Assembly: GCF_010093535.1 (NCBI RefSeq)
Contig: NW_022985178.1
Coordinates: forward strand, 648,505 to 712,504
DNA length: 64,000 nucleotides
Source: Lindgomyces ingoldianus
Taxonomy: Eukaryota; Ascomycota; Dothideomycetes; Pleosporales; Lindgomycetaceae
Direction: 5' to 3'
Made by a program: the position numbers and the translations under genes. Shown here one piece after another: positions 22,667-33,290 of this stretch. The notes beneath the pieces were generated by a model. That model worked only from the letters and a program-made list of their open reading frames with translations, searched no databases and was not told the DNA's origin. Each line of letters starts with the position of its first letter. The first letter of the stretch is position 1.

Positions 22667-22815
22667 GTTTTGTGATGATTATTTGAATGAGCATAGACCA
22701 CTGATATAAAACTTTCTGGCTAGGTTGGAGTTTGTTGGATGGTAAAACCATGCTGTGGATTTTTGGTCGACTTTGACTGCTCCGGCCCTTGGAGGCGGGC
22801 AGCTGTCACAGTACG

Positions 22816-22928
22816 GTCCTTTGAAAGATAGAGGCAGGCAGAGCCACTCAGTCCTTTGAAAGATGGAGGCAGGCGGAGCTACTCGGTCCTTTGAAAGATG
22901 GAGGCAGGCAGAGCTACTCGGTCCTTTG
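22816..22928. repeat. 35-bp tandem repeat, three copies plus a partial fourth
   Basis: Units begin at 22816, 22851 and 22886, each starting GTCCTTTGAAAGAT, and a fourth partial unit starts at 22921. The copies differ from each other at only a few positions (for example GATAGAGG versus GATGGAGG), so the expansion is recent. No coding function is evident; a minus-strand frame reads through it only because the unit length permits it. Confidence 0.9.
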
Positions 22929-24173
22929 CCCATGGAAACTACCTAGGTAGCATACTACCACTATTGACAGTAGATATCGCGAATTGACTCAGTGGTTGCA
23001 CATTCTTTGTAGCGAATTTTCCTACCCTGACTCTGGACGTAGAATTACAAGGTGTCGTGCAGCACCGAAGGTGTCCGGTATGCCAGTCTCGATCGCGCTC
23101 GGCTTTCCTTTCTGGAGCGAGTTACAAAGTTCGGATCTGGGAATTAGATGAGGGGATTTGACAAACATCCTGTCTTCTATTATTCTGTTTGGGTTCTGGT
23201 GTTTTCGTTTGTAGTGTGAGCCGTGGTTGAAGTTATGGTGCTATATGGGTTCGGCAATTCTGTGCATATCGAGACGTTTTGCACCCGTGGATGGCGATCG
23301 CCTGATCTAATATCTCGGCAACCACAACCTTCTTCGAAGGCTCGAACGCGGTTTAAGAATACAAAATCCTCATTCTAGGCTGTTTGACCCCTCGGCCCCT
23401 CACCCTAAATTTTAGAGCAAGCAGGGACAGCTGTCAATGAATGCATGACATTAACTGACATGATGCACGCCCGAGAGACGACGCCACGTCGCTTGGCATA
23501 CAGGCAATGGTATCACCGATTAGGAAAGGGAGTATTGTTGGCGTTTGGCGGTGCGGATCGAGGAATGCTGGTGGGACCTCGGGAGAGGATATTGATGGAG
23601 GGGCCGGTGGGTTCTCACCGCTTGTTTTTTTTTGGTACGGTGCTTTGGGTCGGTGGGTGGTCACTCGATGTTGGGAGCGTTGGTTTTAGTGCTGGTGTTG
23701 GGCGACTAGTCTATCATTGTTTCTGGTCATGTGAGGTTGGGAACGGGCTTGAAAACTGAGGGGATTCTATTGGGGAGCTAAAGAGGGGTCTGGGTGCTAG
23801 GAAGCGATTTGCGTGGTCAAGGTTTGAGTTTGGTTTTGGGTTTTAGAAGCGAGCACGCGACGATCTGGAGTGGGAATGCGTGGTTGGCTTGGCGAATGAC
23901 TCGGGCAGTTGCGGTTTATGCGGTGGTAATCGATGTGGCCTTGCGGGATTGAATTAGGTTGGGTTAGCCTGGGAGGGAGAACGAAGTGGGAGAGGTAGGT
24001 ATATGTATCTCGAGTCCCTGCATATATATCCTTTCCTTTCCTTGCTACCAGGACTGTACTCTATTCTTCCCTCCACCACCGTGACTCACGTCTACAAGGA
24101 TAACAACACTTCTCCCGATCATCACCACCTTTACCTTCACGACTCTCCCACTGTGGACGAAAGACTCCTCAAC

Positions 24174-24807
24174 ATGCCTCTCGGTCTAAGGAAACTCTGC
24201 ACAAAACTGAAATCCAAATCGAATCCTCCCTCCCCCTCAGAACCTCCAACACCAACCTCAATATCTTCGTTTGAAGTCATCAGACGAAACACGACCGGGG
24301 GTGTACCAAAGAAGCTCCGTGAGCATAGACGAATGGATTCTTTTCTTTCAGATGATGGGGTCAGTTTGCCGGCGAGTGTGGTTTTAGGATTAGCTGCGGA
24401 GATGGACATGGAGAAGAAGGAGAAGAGGAGGTCAAAGTTTAAGGAGGAGTTTGGGGAGGCGGAGAAGGGTGTTGTAGTTGATGAGGTTGGTATCCATTAC
24501 AATATGCAACACAGTGTAGCTTGACTAATATGTCTGGACAGCGGCTCTAATTCAATCCCACCATACACCAGACCCAACGAGCTCCAGGCAACATCTACGA
24601 CAGCTCTACCGGCACCGGCGTCCCACTTTTCAGTGGTCCCTTAGGTGGCCCACCTGCTTTCGGTGGTGGTGGCACACCCCCTTTCGCTTTTGGCGCCCCA
24701 TCCTCCTCTTTACTTTTCTGCTCACCCTCTTTGAAATAATCGTCCAGCCCACCACCCGCACTGGGACTCACATGCGCATGATGCGCTCTCTGCTTCCGTT
24801 TCGGTAG
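24174..24807 (+). CDS. Small hypothetical protein, uncertain 3' end
   Basis: The start MPLGLRKLCTKLKSKSNPP at 24174 follows a clear pyrimidine-rich leader. Exon 1 encodes ~105 residues: a basic start, a Ser/Pro/Thr-rich stretch, then an acidic/basic helix (EMDMEKKEKRRSKFKEEFGEAEKG). Unspliced, the frame ends at 24524 (116 residues). A good intron 24490-24541 exists (GTATCC donor, TTGACTAAT branch-like element, ACAG acceptor) and extends the frame to a stop at 24805-24807 (193 residues). That extension overlaps the last coding bases of GRASP on the other strand by about 210 bp and looks low in complexity there. No family is recognised. Confidence 0.42.
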
Positions 24808-25916
24808 GCCATGACCTGCGGCTGTACCCGTCGGAGGCGGCGGAGACTTCGAAGGTATCGCCATATTCGCTGGAACGAAGAGTTCGGAGCTAGGTCCTAC
24901 GGGAGGAGGATTGGAGGCGGAGGAAATTGGGCGTTTTTCGTCGAAGGAAGTGGACTCAGTTGCAAATAGCGTTTCACCAGGCGCATGCGGCGGTTCTTCA
25001 AGCGGCGCGGGAATGCGATGTAGCGCACCAAAGCCCAATACACAGCCCAGCGCCCCCTCACCGCCCCAGCCCCGCGATGGAGTGATAGTAATAGGGCGCG
25101 TAACATTGTACTCATGATTGTATACAAAGAGACGGAGGGGCCGGTTTAGATAGTCTTCAACTAGTTCACCTAACCCAGATTCTCCACGGACTAGGCCTTC
25201 GGGACTGCCTATTACGTAGTCGCCGTAGGGAAGAAGGCCGGCAACGTCGGCGGGAGAGTCGGGGATTACATCAAGGATGTGCCAGACATCTTCTATGATG
25301 GAGAGGGGAGTCCATTGCAGGGAGAGGCCAAGAACGGGGTTTGTGGCGGGAATTGGGAGAAAGATTTCGCGGATTTTTTGACCCTGGGGAGGCAGTTAGC
25401 TACTGAGGTAGACGATTGTGATATGAGTTTTGGTCTCCGATAGAGCATTTCGGCTGAGGTTTTAAAATGTGATATTTCAAATTTAAAAGCAGCATGTGGC
25501 TATGAATGAAGTTTCGCAAAATAGACGGACAAGCAAATATAGACAGAAAGTGAAACCCTTCGTAACTGAGGTAAAGATTTGGAAATTCGACCCTACCTTT
25601 GCGCTGAAGACGCCTAAATTAATCGTAGTCCCAGCACAGTTGCGGACCTCCGTAGCAAAAAGATTTGGATCCGGATTATCCTAACCATTCATTAACTCTC
25701 ATCCTCAATTTTCATCTTCGTTCCATCAGTAGACTTAACACAACTTACAATAGTCCTCCCATTAATTCCAATGACAAAGTCAAACCAAGGGTCAAGGGGC
25801 ACATCTGAATTCGTGTTCCTCAAAACCTGGAATCCAAAAGCGCCATGAATGCTGGATTGCTGTTCTTCGGCACCAGCGTCTAGCCGTGCGATGAAGCGGT
25901 TGAGAGCACCAAACAT
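24595..25916 (-). CDS. GRH1: Golgi reassembly-stacking protein (GRASP55/65, Grh1)
   Basis: Three exons: 25916-25749, 25680-25597 (84 nt), 25383-24595, 346 residues. The start MFGALNRFIARLD, though preceded by in-frame codons, is chosen because the family begins this way in filamentous fungi. Two tandem PDZ-like GRASP domains cover roughly residues 15-210: GFQVLRNTNSD and DPWFDFVIGINGRTI in the first, and SLQWTPLSIIEDVWHILDV, SPADVAGLLPYGDYVIG and LGCVLGFGALHRIP in the second. The C-terminal ~120 residues are Pro/Gly/Lys-rich and unstructured. The protein tethers Golgi/early secretory membranes and is linked to unconventional secretion. The usual N-terminal acetylation or myristoylation signal of animal GRASPs is not present. 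Head-to-head with Tgs1. Confidence 0.9.
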
Positions 25917-26375
25917 GGTAGTGATCGGGTCAAGTGGTTGTGTGTCGTTGGGATGGCTGATGACCGGGTTCCTCGAGGCCAGGTGTTGTGGCGCGCCCGC
26001 TGTTTCGGTTGGTGTGGCCATAGCTTCTGAAAAGGCGCTAGCCGGATTTGGACGCATTTTCGACGAAGATTTGAGTCCGCGAACACTTGATGGTTAGCGT
26101 GAGAGCCTATTATCCGAACCTCGCATAGTGGCTTTTCTCGACGTTCTTAATTGGCAATCAGGACGTCGTTCCCTACGTTGCATTCCGGAAGGAAGGCAGG
26201 TATTCACTAACCCGAACAGGTAAGGCGCGCTGCTCAATATTGACAAAAATCGGAGGCTGCAGTCATGCTAAAACAACCAACACCGCTTTGATGGGCGCTG
26301 GCATGTCGTGCTCATATACAAGGGCCTGACTGATCTGAGTTCATAGTAGCTGAGGAAGATTGCGAAGGGGCAATT
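25917..26375. promoter_or_regulatory. Shared promoter/leader of GRASP and Tgs1
   Basis: 459 bp between divergent starts. A possible 5'-leader intron of Tgs1 is visible (GTAAGG donor at about 26220, branch-like CCTGACTGAT, acceptor TCATAG at about 26346), but no ATG lies in the exon before it, so it would be untranslated. Confidence 0.4.
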
Positions 26376-27301
26376 ATGGAGGCCCCACCCGAGGACGGGC
26401 CCATACATCAATGGACAAGTCAAGATGAGTTTCCGGCGAGGCTCAAGAAGTACAAAATTTTATCCTTAGCATGAATTTCTCGGCGCTAATGGAATGGTAG
26501 ATACTGGTGGCAGCGACAATCGATCTGGGATCGTTACGACCAAGGAATATGGATGACTGAGGATGCATGGTTTGGTGTTACCCCAGAGCCCATTGCGAAG
26601 TAAGAAGAAGCTTGTGGGTTGACGCAGAAGCAAAGTGTGTACTAATTTTTTTTTAAAGCAAGATTGCTGCGCATGTAGCGGAGTCGGCTCCAAAAGAGAA
26701 GAACATCCTCATTGATGCCTTTGCAGGAGTTGGTGGAAATGCCATCGCGTTTGCTCGGCAGGGTCGATGGGATCAAGTATTTGCTTTCGAGAAAGACCCT
26801 GATGCTCTGAAATGTGCCAGGCATAACGCTGAGATCTATGGAGTTGACAAGAAAATTGTGTGGGTTAAAGGGGACTGCCTTTCCGAGATTTCTCGACGAT
26901 TCAATGGGCAGAAAGATAATATTGTGCTGTTTGCCAGCCCTCCATGGGGCGGTAAGCAAATCTTCTACTATTTATCCAGTAGCTTCTAACAAGCACAGGT
27001 GTTGAATACGGTGACGAGGATGTCTTCGACCTTTCGAAAATGGAACCATATAGCCTTGAATTTCTCTACGAAAAATTCAACAAATACAGCTCTTCTACTA
27101 TTCTCTATCTCCCGCGTAATTCAGACCTCAACCAAATTGCCAAATATGCTCCAGAAAGTAAGAAGTTAGAGGTAGCCCACTATTGCATCCGGGGCGCCAG
27201 CAAGGTATGGAAGTTCTTCCGAATCTACTGATGTTTCTGCTAATATCTCATGGTAGGCATTGTGCGTCTACTTTGGCGATTTTGATTTTGAGTCAGAATG
27301 A
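26376..27301 (+). CDS. TGS1: Trimethylguanosine synthase
   Basis: Five exons: 26376-26449, 26501-26599, 26659-26951, 26999-27204, 27257-27301, 238 residues, close to the fungal family length. Markers are YWWQRQSIWDRYDQGIWMT, then FGVTPEPIANKIA, the SAM-binding motif LIDAFAGVGGNAIAFAR, and the catalytic SPPWGGVEYGD, where the Trp stacks on the m7G cap. The enzyme converts the 7-methylguanosine cap of snRNAs, snoRNAs and telomerase RNA to 2,2,7-trimethylguanosine in the nucleus. The start at 26376 is the first ATG in frame; codons before it (AEEDCEGAI) are open, so a short upstream coding exon cannot be excluded. All junction phases agree. Confidence 0.9.
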
Positions 27302-27949
27302 GCTTAGTAGGCAGATGAGAGTAGTCACTCCTAAGAACAAGATTAGGAATTAAAACTAAAGTCACAGCGCAGCCAAACCCAAATTCAGGAAGGCGCTTGG
27401 CGTGAAATGAGTACTCCGTGGCCGTAGCCATGAGACCGCATGAGTTTCGATGACTCATGTCATATTATCCTGGGAAAACTATTGTATCTATGCAATGCAT
27501 AAATATTCAATGGCCTTTGCACGCACTACGCAGTGGGTGAATCCAGATGAAATTTGGCCCATTGGCGAGGGATCTGCACGTGATGCGCACGGGCCACCCG
27601 CGGTAACTTGATTCACGTGCAGTCGACCTTCATCCTTTCAACCACCTGCGCCTGCGGGCAGTCTTCGAACAACGCCCTCAAGCCCCCACCGCTTCACCTG
27701 GACGAGCCGCACGCGCTGGGTCGACGATACAGCCCAGCCAGTCTGCAGATGAACCTTCGCCCGTAATTCTATCCGATCAGGGTGGCAGCATCTATGCGAT
27801 TCATCTCGCTTGCACACCACCTTTCTTTCACCCAACGTCGCGCCTTCACTATTGCTTTGTGAAGCAGCAAAACCGACGACTCCCCGCCTCCTGCCATTTC
27901 TTCTACCCTCTGAGCGCACCCCAACTGTGTAGGCAGATCACTCTCCCCG
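27302..27949. promoter_or_regulatory. Upstream region of TAF1
   Basis: 648 bp between the Tgs1 stop and the TAF1 start. It contains two CACGTG boxes listed separately. An overlapping minus frame (27638-27919) has no domain. Confidence 0.5.
27577..27619. promoter_or_regulatory. Pair of CACGTG E-box elements (opposed orientation)
   Basis: Two CACGTG cores at 27577-27582 and 27614-27619, 37 bp apart, each within an extended TCACGTGC match, but on opposite strands. This is the consensus of bHLH factors such as Cbf1. They lie about 330-370 bp upstream of the TAF1 start and 280 bp past the Tgs1 stop. Function is inferred from the motif only. Confidence 0.35.
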
Positions 27950-30900
27950 ATGCCGCACGCGACAATGGATTCCGACTTGGAGCCCTATGCTGCGCAGCAG
28001 CAGCGCGAACTCGACGACGAAGCCAAGATTCTAGCAATGATTTCTGGAAATAGTGGAGGTACCGATGCCGACGACTTCCTGAAGGGCGTTGCGGACCGAG
28101 ACCTCGATGTGGGGGAAAAAGCTGACGACGCCGTCGACTACGGGGACATTTCGGATGACGATGACCTGCCCGACGAGGAAGACGTCGTGTTTGGGAATGG
28201 CGTACAGCATGCTAGTGGGAGCACGGTACAAGACTTTACACCGGACGGCTTTGAGCAGGATGATGATTTGGACGATTTGTTCGGCGATGGGATGTCCAGT
28301 CCGGTCCAAGAACGGTCACAGCAGGACCATCTCCCCGCTTCTTCTGTCGAAACACTCGCTTCAGGCCAGGTGGCAGGGTCGAAGGCTGCAATAGACACTG
28401 TCACGTCTTCGCTCGATGGCCACCCCGCATTCCGTCCCGTTGATTACGGTGTCATGCAAGAGGAGGAAATTGACCCCGAGCTGGCTGAGCAGATGGCCTT
28501 GTTTGCACAGGCAAGACGAGGGCAAACAGAACGCGTGCCACCTCCTCCACAAACATCCAAAGAGATCTTCGATCAAATATGGCCCGATTTCGAGCCCGAC
28601 ATGCCACCGCGCTTCTTTAGCTTAATACCTCGAAAACGCGCTTTCTTCGTCCCAAAGACACCCCTTAAAGTCCCGAAGCCCATCCAGCCGAACAAGGTCA
28701 ACCTCGATATCGCTCCCGACCAAGAGAAAGCCTTCCGACTACCTTCCACAAGTGCAACAACCAAAGTAGGCCGACAGTTAGAGGCTGAGCAGCAGGGCAT
28801 CATCTATATCACTAATGGCATCGAAGAGGATAATCAGAGCGGTGATGAGATGGAACTGGACGATCTGGACAACGAGAATGAACAAGAGATGATCGGCAAC
28901 GTTTCGTGGAACGACTTGAAGATCGCTTGCGAGGATTGGGATATCCCTAGTGTTGATACACCCTCTGATACTGAAGAACTTCAGACACCTCCAGATGCGT
29001 TCATAGATGAGGGCGATTGGATGCGAGACCTCGCCGCAGAAATGAGCGGACCTCCGGCAAAGAAGCGGAAACTTGGGGAACGAAAGAACCATATTCAATT
29101 CTCGGTCTACGATCACATGAATATCCCCTCCTTGGATGATCCCGAACTTGCTACGTCGAAAATCTCGAAGAAGATTATTCTAGATATGAACGACCCTCAT
29201 CTTTTGCTTGACGTCCAGCAGCCAAGCGCTGAACCGAAGAAGCCGCGGACATTAGGCCAAGAATTTAAACGAGACAGCCGTGGCAGTCTAGCTAACCCGA
29301 TGTTCAAACGGTACAACATCTCCAATGACGACGCCTACGATGCTCTCAAGGAGAATGCCCAACAAAAGGTCCGAAGTACGCTAGGACATATGAGTATTGA
29401 ACATAGCTTGCCCGCCCTGAAGCTTCAGTATCCGTTCTACAAGGTTAATCTTTCTGACCGCGAGCTTCGGTCTTTCCATCGCCCGTCCATCACTTTCAAG
29501 CCTGGTGAACGAGTGTTCCCCATTAGTCTCAAGCCAACGAAGAGGAAGCACAAGAAGAACCTCAAACCATCCGAAGCTTTTGCGAAAGCCGAAGATCTCA
29601 ACGTCGGTGATGGTTCAGACCTCCTGCTCGCCGAGTACTCAGAGGAATACCCCACTACTCTCTCTAACTTCGGAATGGGTGTTAAGATTGTAAATTACTA
29701 CCGCCGGAAGGACAACGAAGATGCTTCGAGGCCCAAGCTGGATCTCGGTGAGACTGCAGTGCTACTGCCCCAAGACAAAAGCCCGTTCTCCGTGTTCGGT
29801 GATGTGGAAGCTGGACAGACTGTACCCGCGTTGCAGAACGCCATGTACCGTGCACCTATCTTCCAACACGACCCTAAGTCAACTGATTTCTTAGTCAGCA
29901 GGAGCCACACTGGTACTGAGGGATCCAAATACTACATCAGGAATCTTCAAAACTTGGTGACGGTGGGCCAGGAATTCCCGTCGGTTGAGGTACCTGGAAC
30001 GCACGCACGGAAGGTGACGGAAGCTTCCAAGAAGCGTCTGAAGATGCTGTCCTTCCGTATCTACCGAAAGAACGCAGAAAAGAACGCTAGGCAGCCATGG
30101 CTTAGCAACGAGATGATCAAATATCATCTTCCAGGTACCGAGATTGCACAGAACCGATCTAGGATGAGAGAAATCATGTCATATGATAAAGAAAAGGCCA
30201 CGTGGTTCCCCAAAGACGGCGAGACTATCCCTGACGAACCGTCACTGCGGGCGTGGATTAAGCCTGAGGACATTTGCCTGATCGACTCAATGCATGCAGG
30301 CGATAAGCATCTCACGGATGCCGGTTTCAAAGCCAACGAGATCAAGGACGACGAAGACGCTGAAGAGGGCGAAAAGCGCGAACTCCAGCTTGCACCGTGG
30401 CACACCACCAAGAACTTCTTGAATGCTTGCGCAGGAAAAGCGATGCTGGAGCTTCACGGTGACGGCGATCCAACTGGTCGTGGTGAGGGCTTCAGTTTTA
30501 TCAAAGTATCCATGAAGGGCGGTTTCAAAGATATCGGTCAGAGCACTGCTGATAAGCTTGATGCCAAGAAAAGCAAAGAGCTTGGAGGCCATAGCTATAA
30601 CGTTGCGCTCCAGCAGAAACGCTACGAAGAGGCCATCAAACGCATCTGGAACAAGCAGGCCGAAAGCCTTCGCTCCACTGTGGAACATTCTGACGTGGAG
30701 ATGGATGTCGACAACGGCGACATGCGCCAGAATCAAGGCCGAGGGCGATCTGAATTCGGAACCCCTGTCGCCCTGATGCGCGACGACGATACCATGAGTC
30801 AGTTCAGCCGGAACAGTCAGAACGACACGCGTGGCAAAGTCCTCCGCATCAAGCGCTGGACCAAGAACAAACACGACGAATACGAGCAGCAAGTCGTCAC

Positions 30901-31436
30901 CATCACAGATCCGGAAGTTGTTCGACTGTACTCTAAGCGCAAGAAGCAAGAACGTCTCATGAACATGCGAATCGACGAAATCAAGCCAACCGGAAATGCG
31001 GAATTCGACGCCCAGCAACAACTTAAGCTCAAAGCTGAGCTGGCTCGTCTTACGCGCAACGTCGAACGTCGTGAAGGCCGCGAGAAGGCAAAGGGTCTCC
31101 ATACCGTTCACGCTCCTGGCGGCGGGACTCCTGCGGGTTTGCCGACTGGCAAGATTTCTGGTTCCACGCCGAGGAAGTGTGCAAATTGCGGGGAGGTGGG
31201 ACATATTAAAACCAACAAAAAGTGCGTTTGATCCTTATTCCTCCTTCCCCTACTATCTGTTACAACACAGCAAGTATTCTTTGTTGATGCCACAAGCTAA
31301 CATATTTCCTCTAAGACTTTGCCCTCTGCTCAATGGTCAGAAGAAACAGAGCGATACTTTCCGTGATGCTACTGCTGCATCTCCGGTTACCGTCGCGGTG
31401 GCCCCGACGCCGCAGGTTGCTGGGAGTCCACTTTGA
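27950..31436 (+). CDS. TAF1: TFIID subunit TAF1
   Basis: Exon 1 is 27950-31221 and exon 2 31316-31436 (94-nt intron), 1130 residues. The acidic N-terminal ~150 residues (EEDVVFGNG, DDDLDDLFGDG) correspond to the TAND region that inhibits TBP. The central DUF3591/TAF1 core runs roughly from residue 490 to 960, with HMSIEHSLPALKLQ, NFGMGVKIVNYYRRKD, SRMREIMSYDKEKATW and LAPWHTTKNFLNACAGKAML as landmarks. A zinc knuckle closes the protein (CANCGEVGHIKTNKKLCPLLNG), completed by the second exon. Bromodomains found in animal TAF1 are absent, as expected in fungi, where Bdf1-type proteins supply them. It scaffolds TFIID at core promoters. Start 27950 is used; an in-frame Met five codons later is also possible. 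Confidence 0.95.
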
Positions 31437-33290
31437 AGGCGTGTTCTTAACTAATACCTCTGGTCAAACATGGAATTTATTTTGGCTTAAGATTGCTTGC
31501 TGGCGTGCGTGCAACGACAGATATTGCGACGGGAGTAAATGAATGGCGGGTTTTAATTCTTTACTCTCGGAAATGATTTGCTGTCTTTCTCTCTTCTTGT
31601 TCTCTTTCCCTTTTTCTTCAGCATAGCATTGGCGTTGGTATTATTGAAGTCTTCCTCATGGCCGTGAGCATAGCATGTGTATTGGCGCTGGACGGATGGT
31701 CGTTAGTAGAGAGGGTGTGGCGTGCCATGGCGTGCCGTGGTGTTATTACCTACATTAAGGATGGAGGGCCAGGACGGGAAGGAGCTGTTCCTCTTGCCTG
31801 GGGGGTGGGGAGCGGGAGACTGTACTTTGCGAGCAGGCAAGCAGGTATTATGATTTCGAGATTAGACAGACCAATGGTGGGCGTGATGGTAGTCTGTAGT
31901 AAGCAGATTATTAGGAAATCTTATCCAAGTTCTGGAAGATGCGTCTTGCGAAGTCTGTGATGTGAGGGCTCGAGCGAGACGTTTTTCGGTGTACAGAGAG
32001 TTTTTTTAAGAGAACAGCCCCCCTCGATGTTGGGTCAGGCTTCGTAGATTCAAGCCCATGCTGCCATCCCCCAATTCTCCCATACTACTCAATATTCCAA
32101 ATTCCACTCATCCATCTTCACCATTCATGCATACGTGCGTGTGTGTGCGTGCAATCAAACTCCTCTTAAACCCCTTAACCTAACCGAACCTAACCAACAT
32201 CTGCTTTCACACTCACGCTACCATATTCATAAACACACTTCACTTCATCCTCAGGCGAAAAGAACACCGATTCCTCCGGATTCAGGTACTCTGTTGATAA
32301 ATACGTGTGTCACATTCGTTGTCTTTTCCGTCCTGTGAGATCCGGAGTTTTGATATAGGGGATGGGTGGAAGTGGTGTTGGAGGGTGTTGGCCTTGTCGC
32401 TACAAAGGGATAACAGAGAATTGAAATGGCGAGACTGCATGAATAAAGTGGCACATGATGGTAGTCACGTTAGTCACGTTAGATCTGGATCTATAGCACA
32501 AATCCAATATATCCAGACTTCTATTGCCTCTATCTCTCTCTCAGTCTCTGTCTCGCTTTTGAAGATCCCCTCCAGCTACCCCAGCCCATCCTTACACTTT
32601 CCCCTACTCATTCAACCAGCAATCCTCCACAGTAAATATATTATCGTACAGCCAAGAAGAAAATTCGCACACAGGCAGGGGCATTGACATCCGTATCGCT
32701 CACGCTGAGCATAGGAAAAGCTAAAATAAAAAATAAAAACACAAGCGTCTAGGGAAGGTGAGTATGATGTCGTGCGTGCAGTGTAGTGCAGCTTTTACAA
32801 AGAGAATGGAACAAAGTAGCGCGAACGTCTCCCTCTGTCAACACGGCGTTACTCAAAACGACGAAACAAGCTCGCTCCGATTATCTCATCTCGCCATTTC
32901 CCATTGCAAGATTCCTCCACACAAACTCGTCAGTCAGAACAGAGATCGCAAGAAAGAAGTAAAGGAAAGAAATGTCAAGGCAGGAGTTCCACGAACTCCA
33001 CCGCCTACGCCAATGGTATCATGCCAGGGAAACACAGACAGACACACACACACACAAAGGAGACTATGTAGGCGATGGCAATGCAAGAACAGACCAGACT
33101 GAGACAAAGAAAAAGAGGAATATGCAAGGCGTGAGTGAGATTTAAGCTAAGTTTTATGACAATGGGGAAAAGGAATACGCAAAGAAAAAGATGCCCACTT
33201 GAAGTTCGTGGTCTTGGTCATAATTGGGGCGGTGAATGAGAGGCACACGGGTTTGGCCTCGTCAAGCTCGGATGGAATGTTCAGTTAGAG
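31437..33290. other. Convergent intergenic region, 1.85 kb, no gene
   Basis: Lies between the 3' ends of TAF1 and the PI4P 5-kinase. Frames such as 31658-31960 and 32307-32687 have no domain. Pyrimidine-rich tracts (32,500-32,620) and a short CA repeat (33042-33057) are present. Long 3' untranslated regions are the likely content. Confidence 0.45.

Larger units (their letters stand above)
22485..24173. other. Intergenic region with tandem repeats, no gene
   Basis: About 1.7 kb. It contains a GGAT microsatellite (about 22648-22666), a 35-bp tandem repeat (22816-22928) and a plus-strand G/T-rich stretch at 23440-24000. Short frames at 23434-23759 on both strands overlap and show no domain. The end probably holds the promoter of the small gene starting at 24174. 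Confidence 0.5.

Noticed and set aside
30287..31204. 305-codon antisense frame inside TAF1
   Set aside because: It is the shadow of the TAF1 coding frame; TAF1 identity is certain, and no separate signals are visible.
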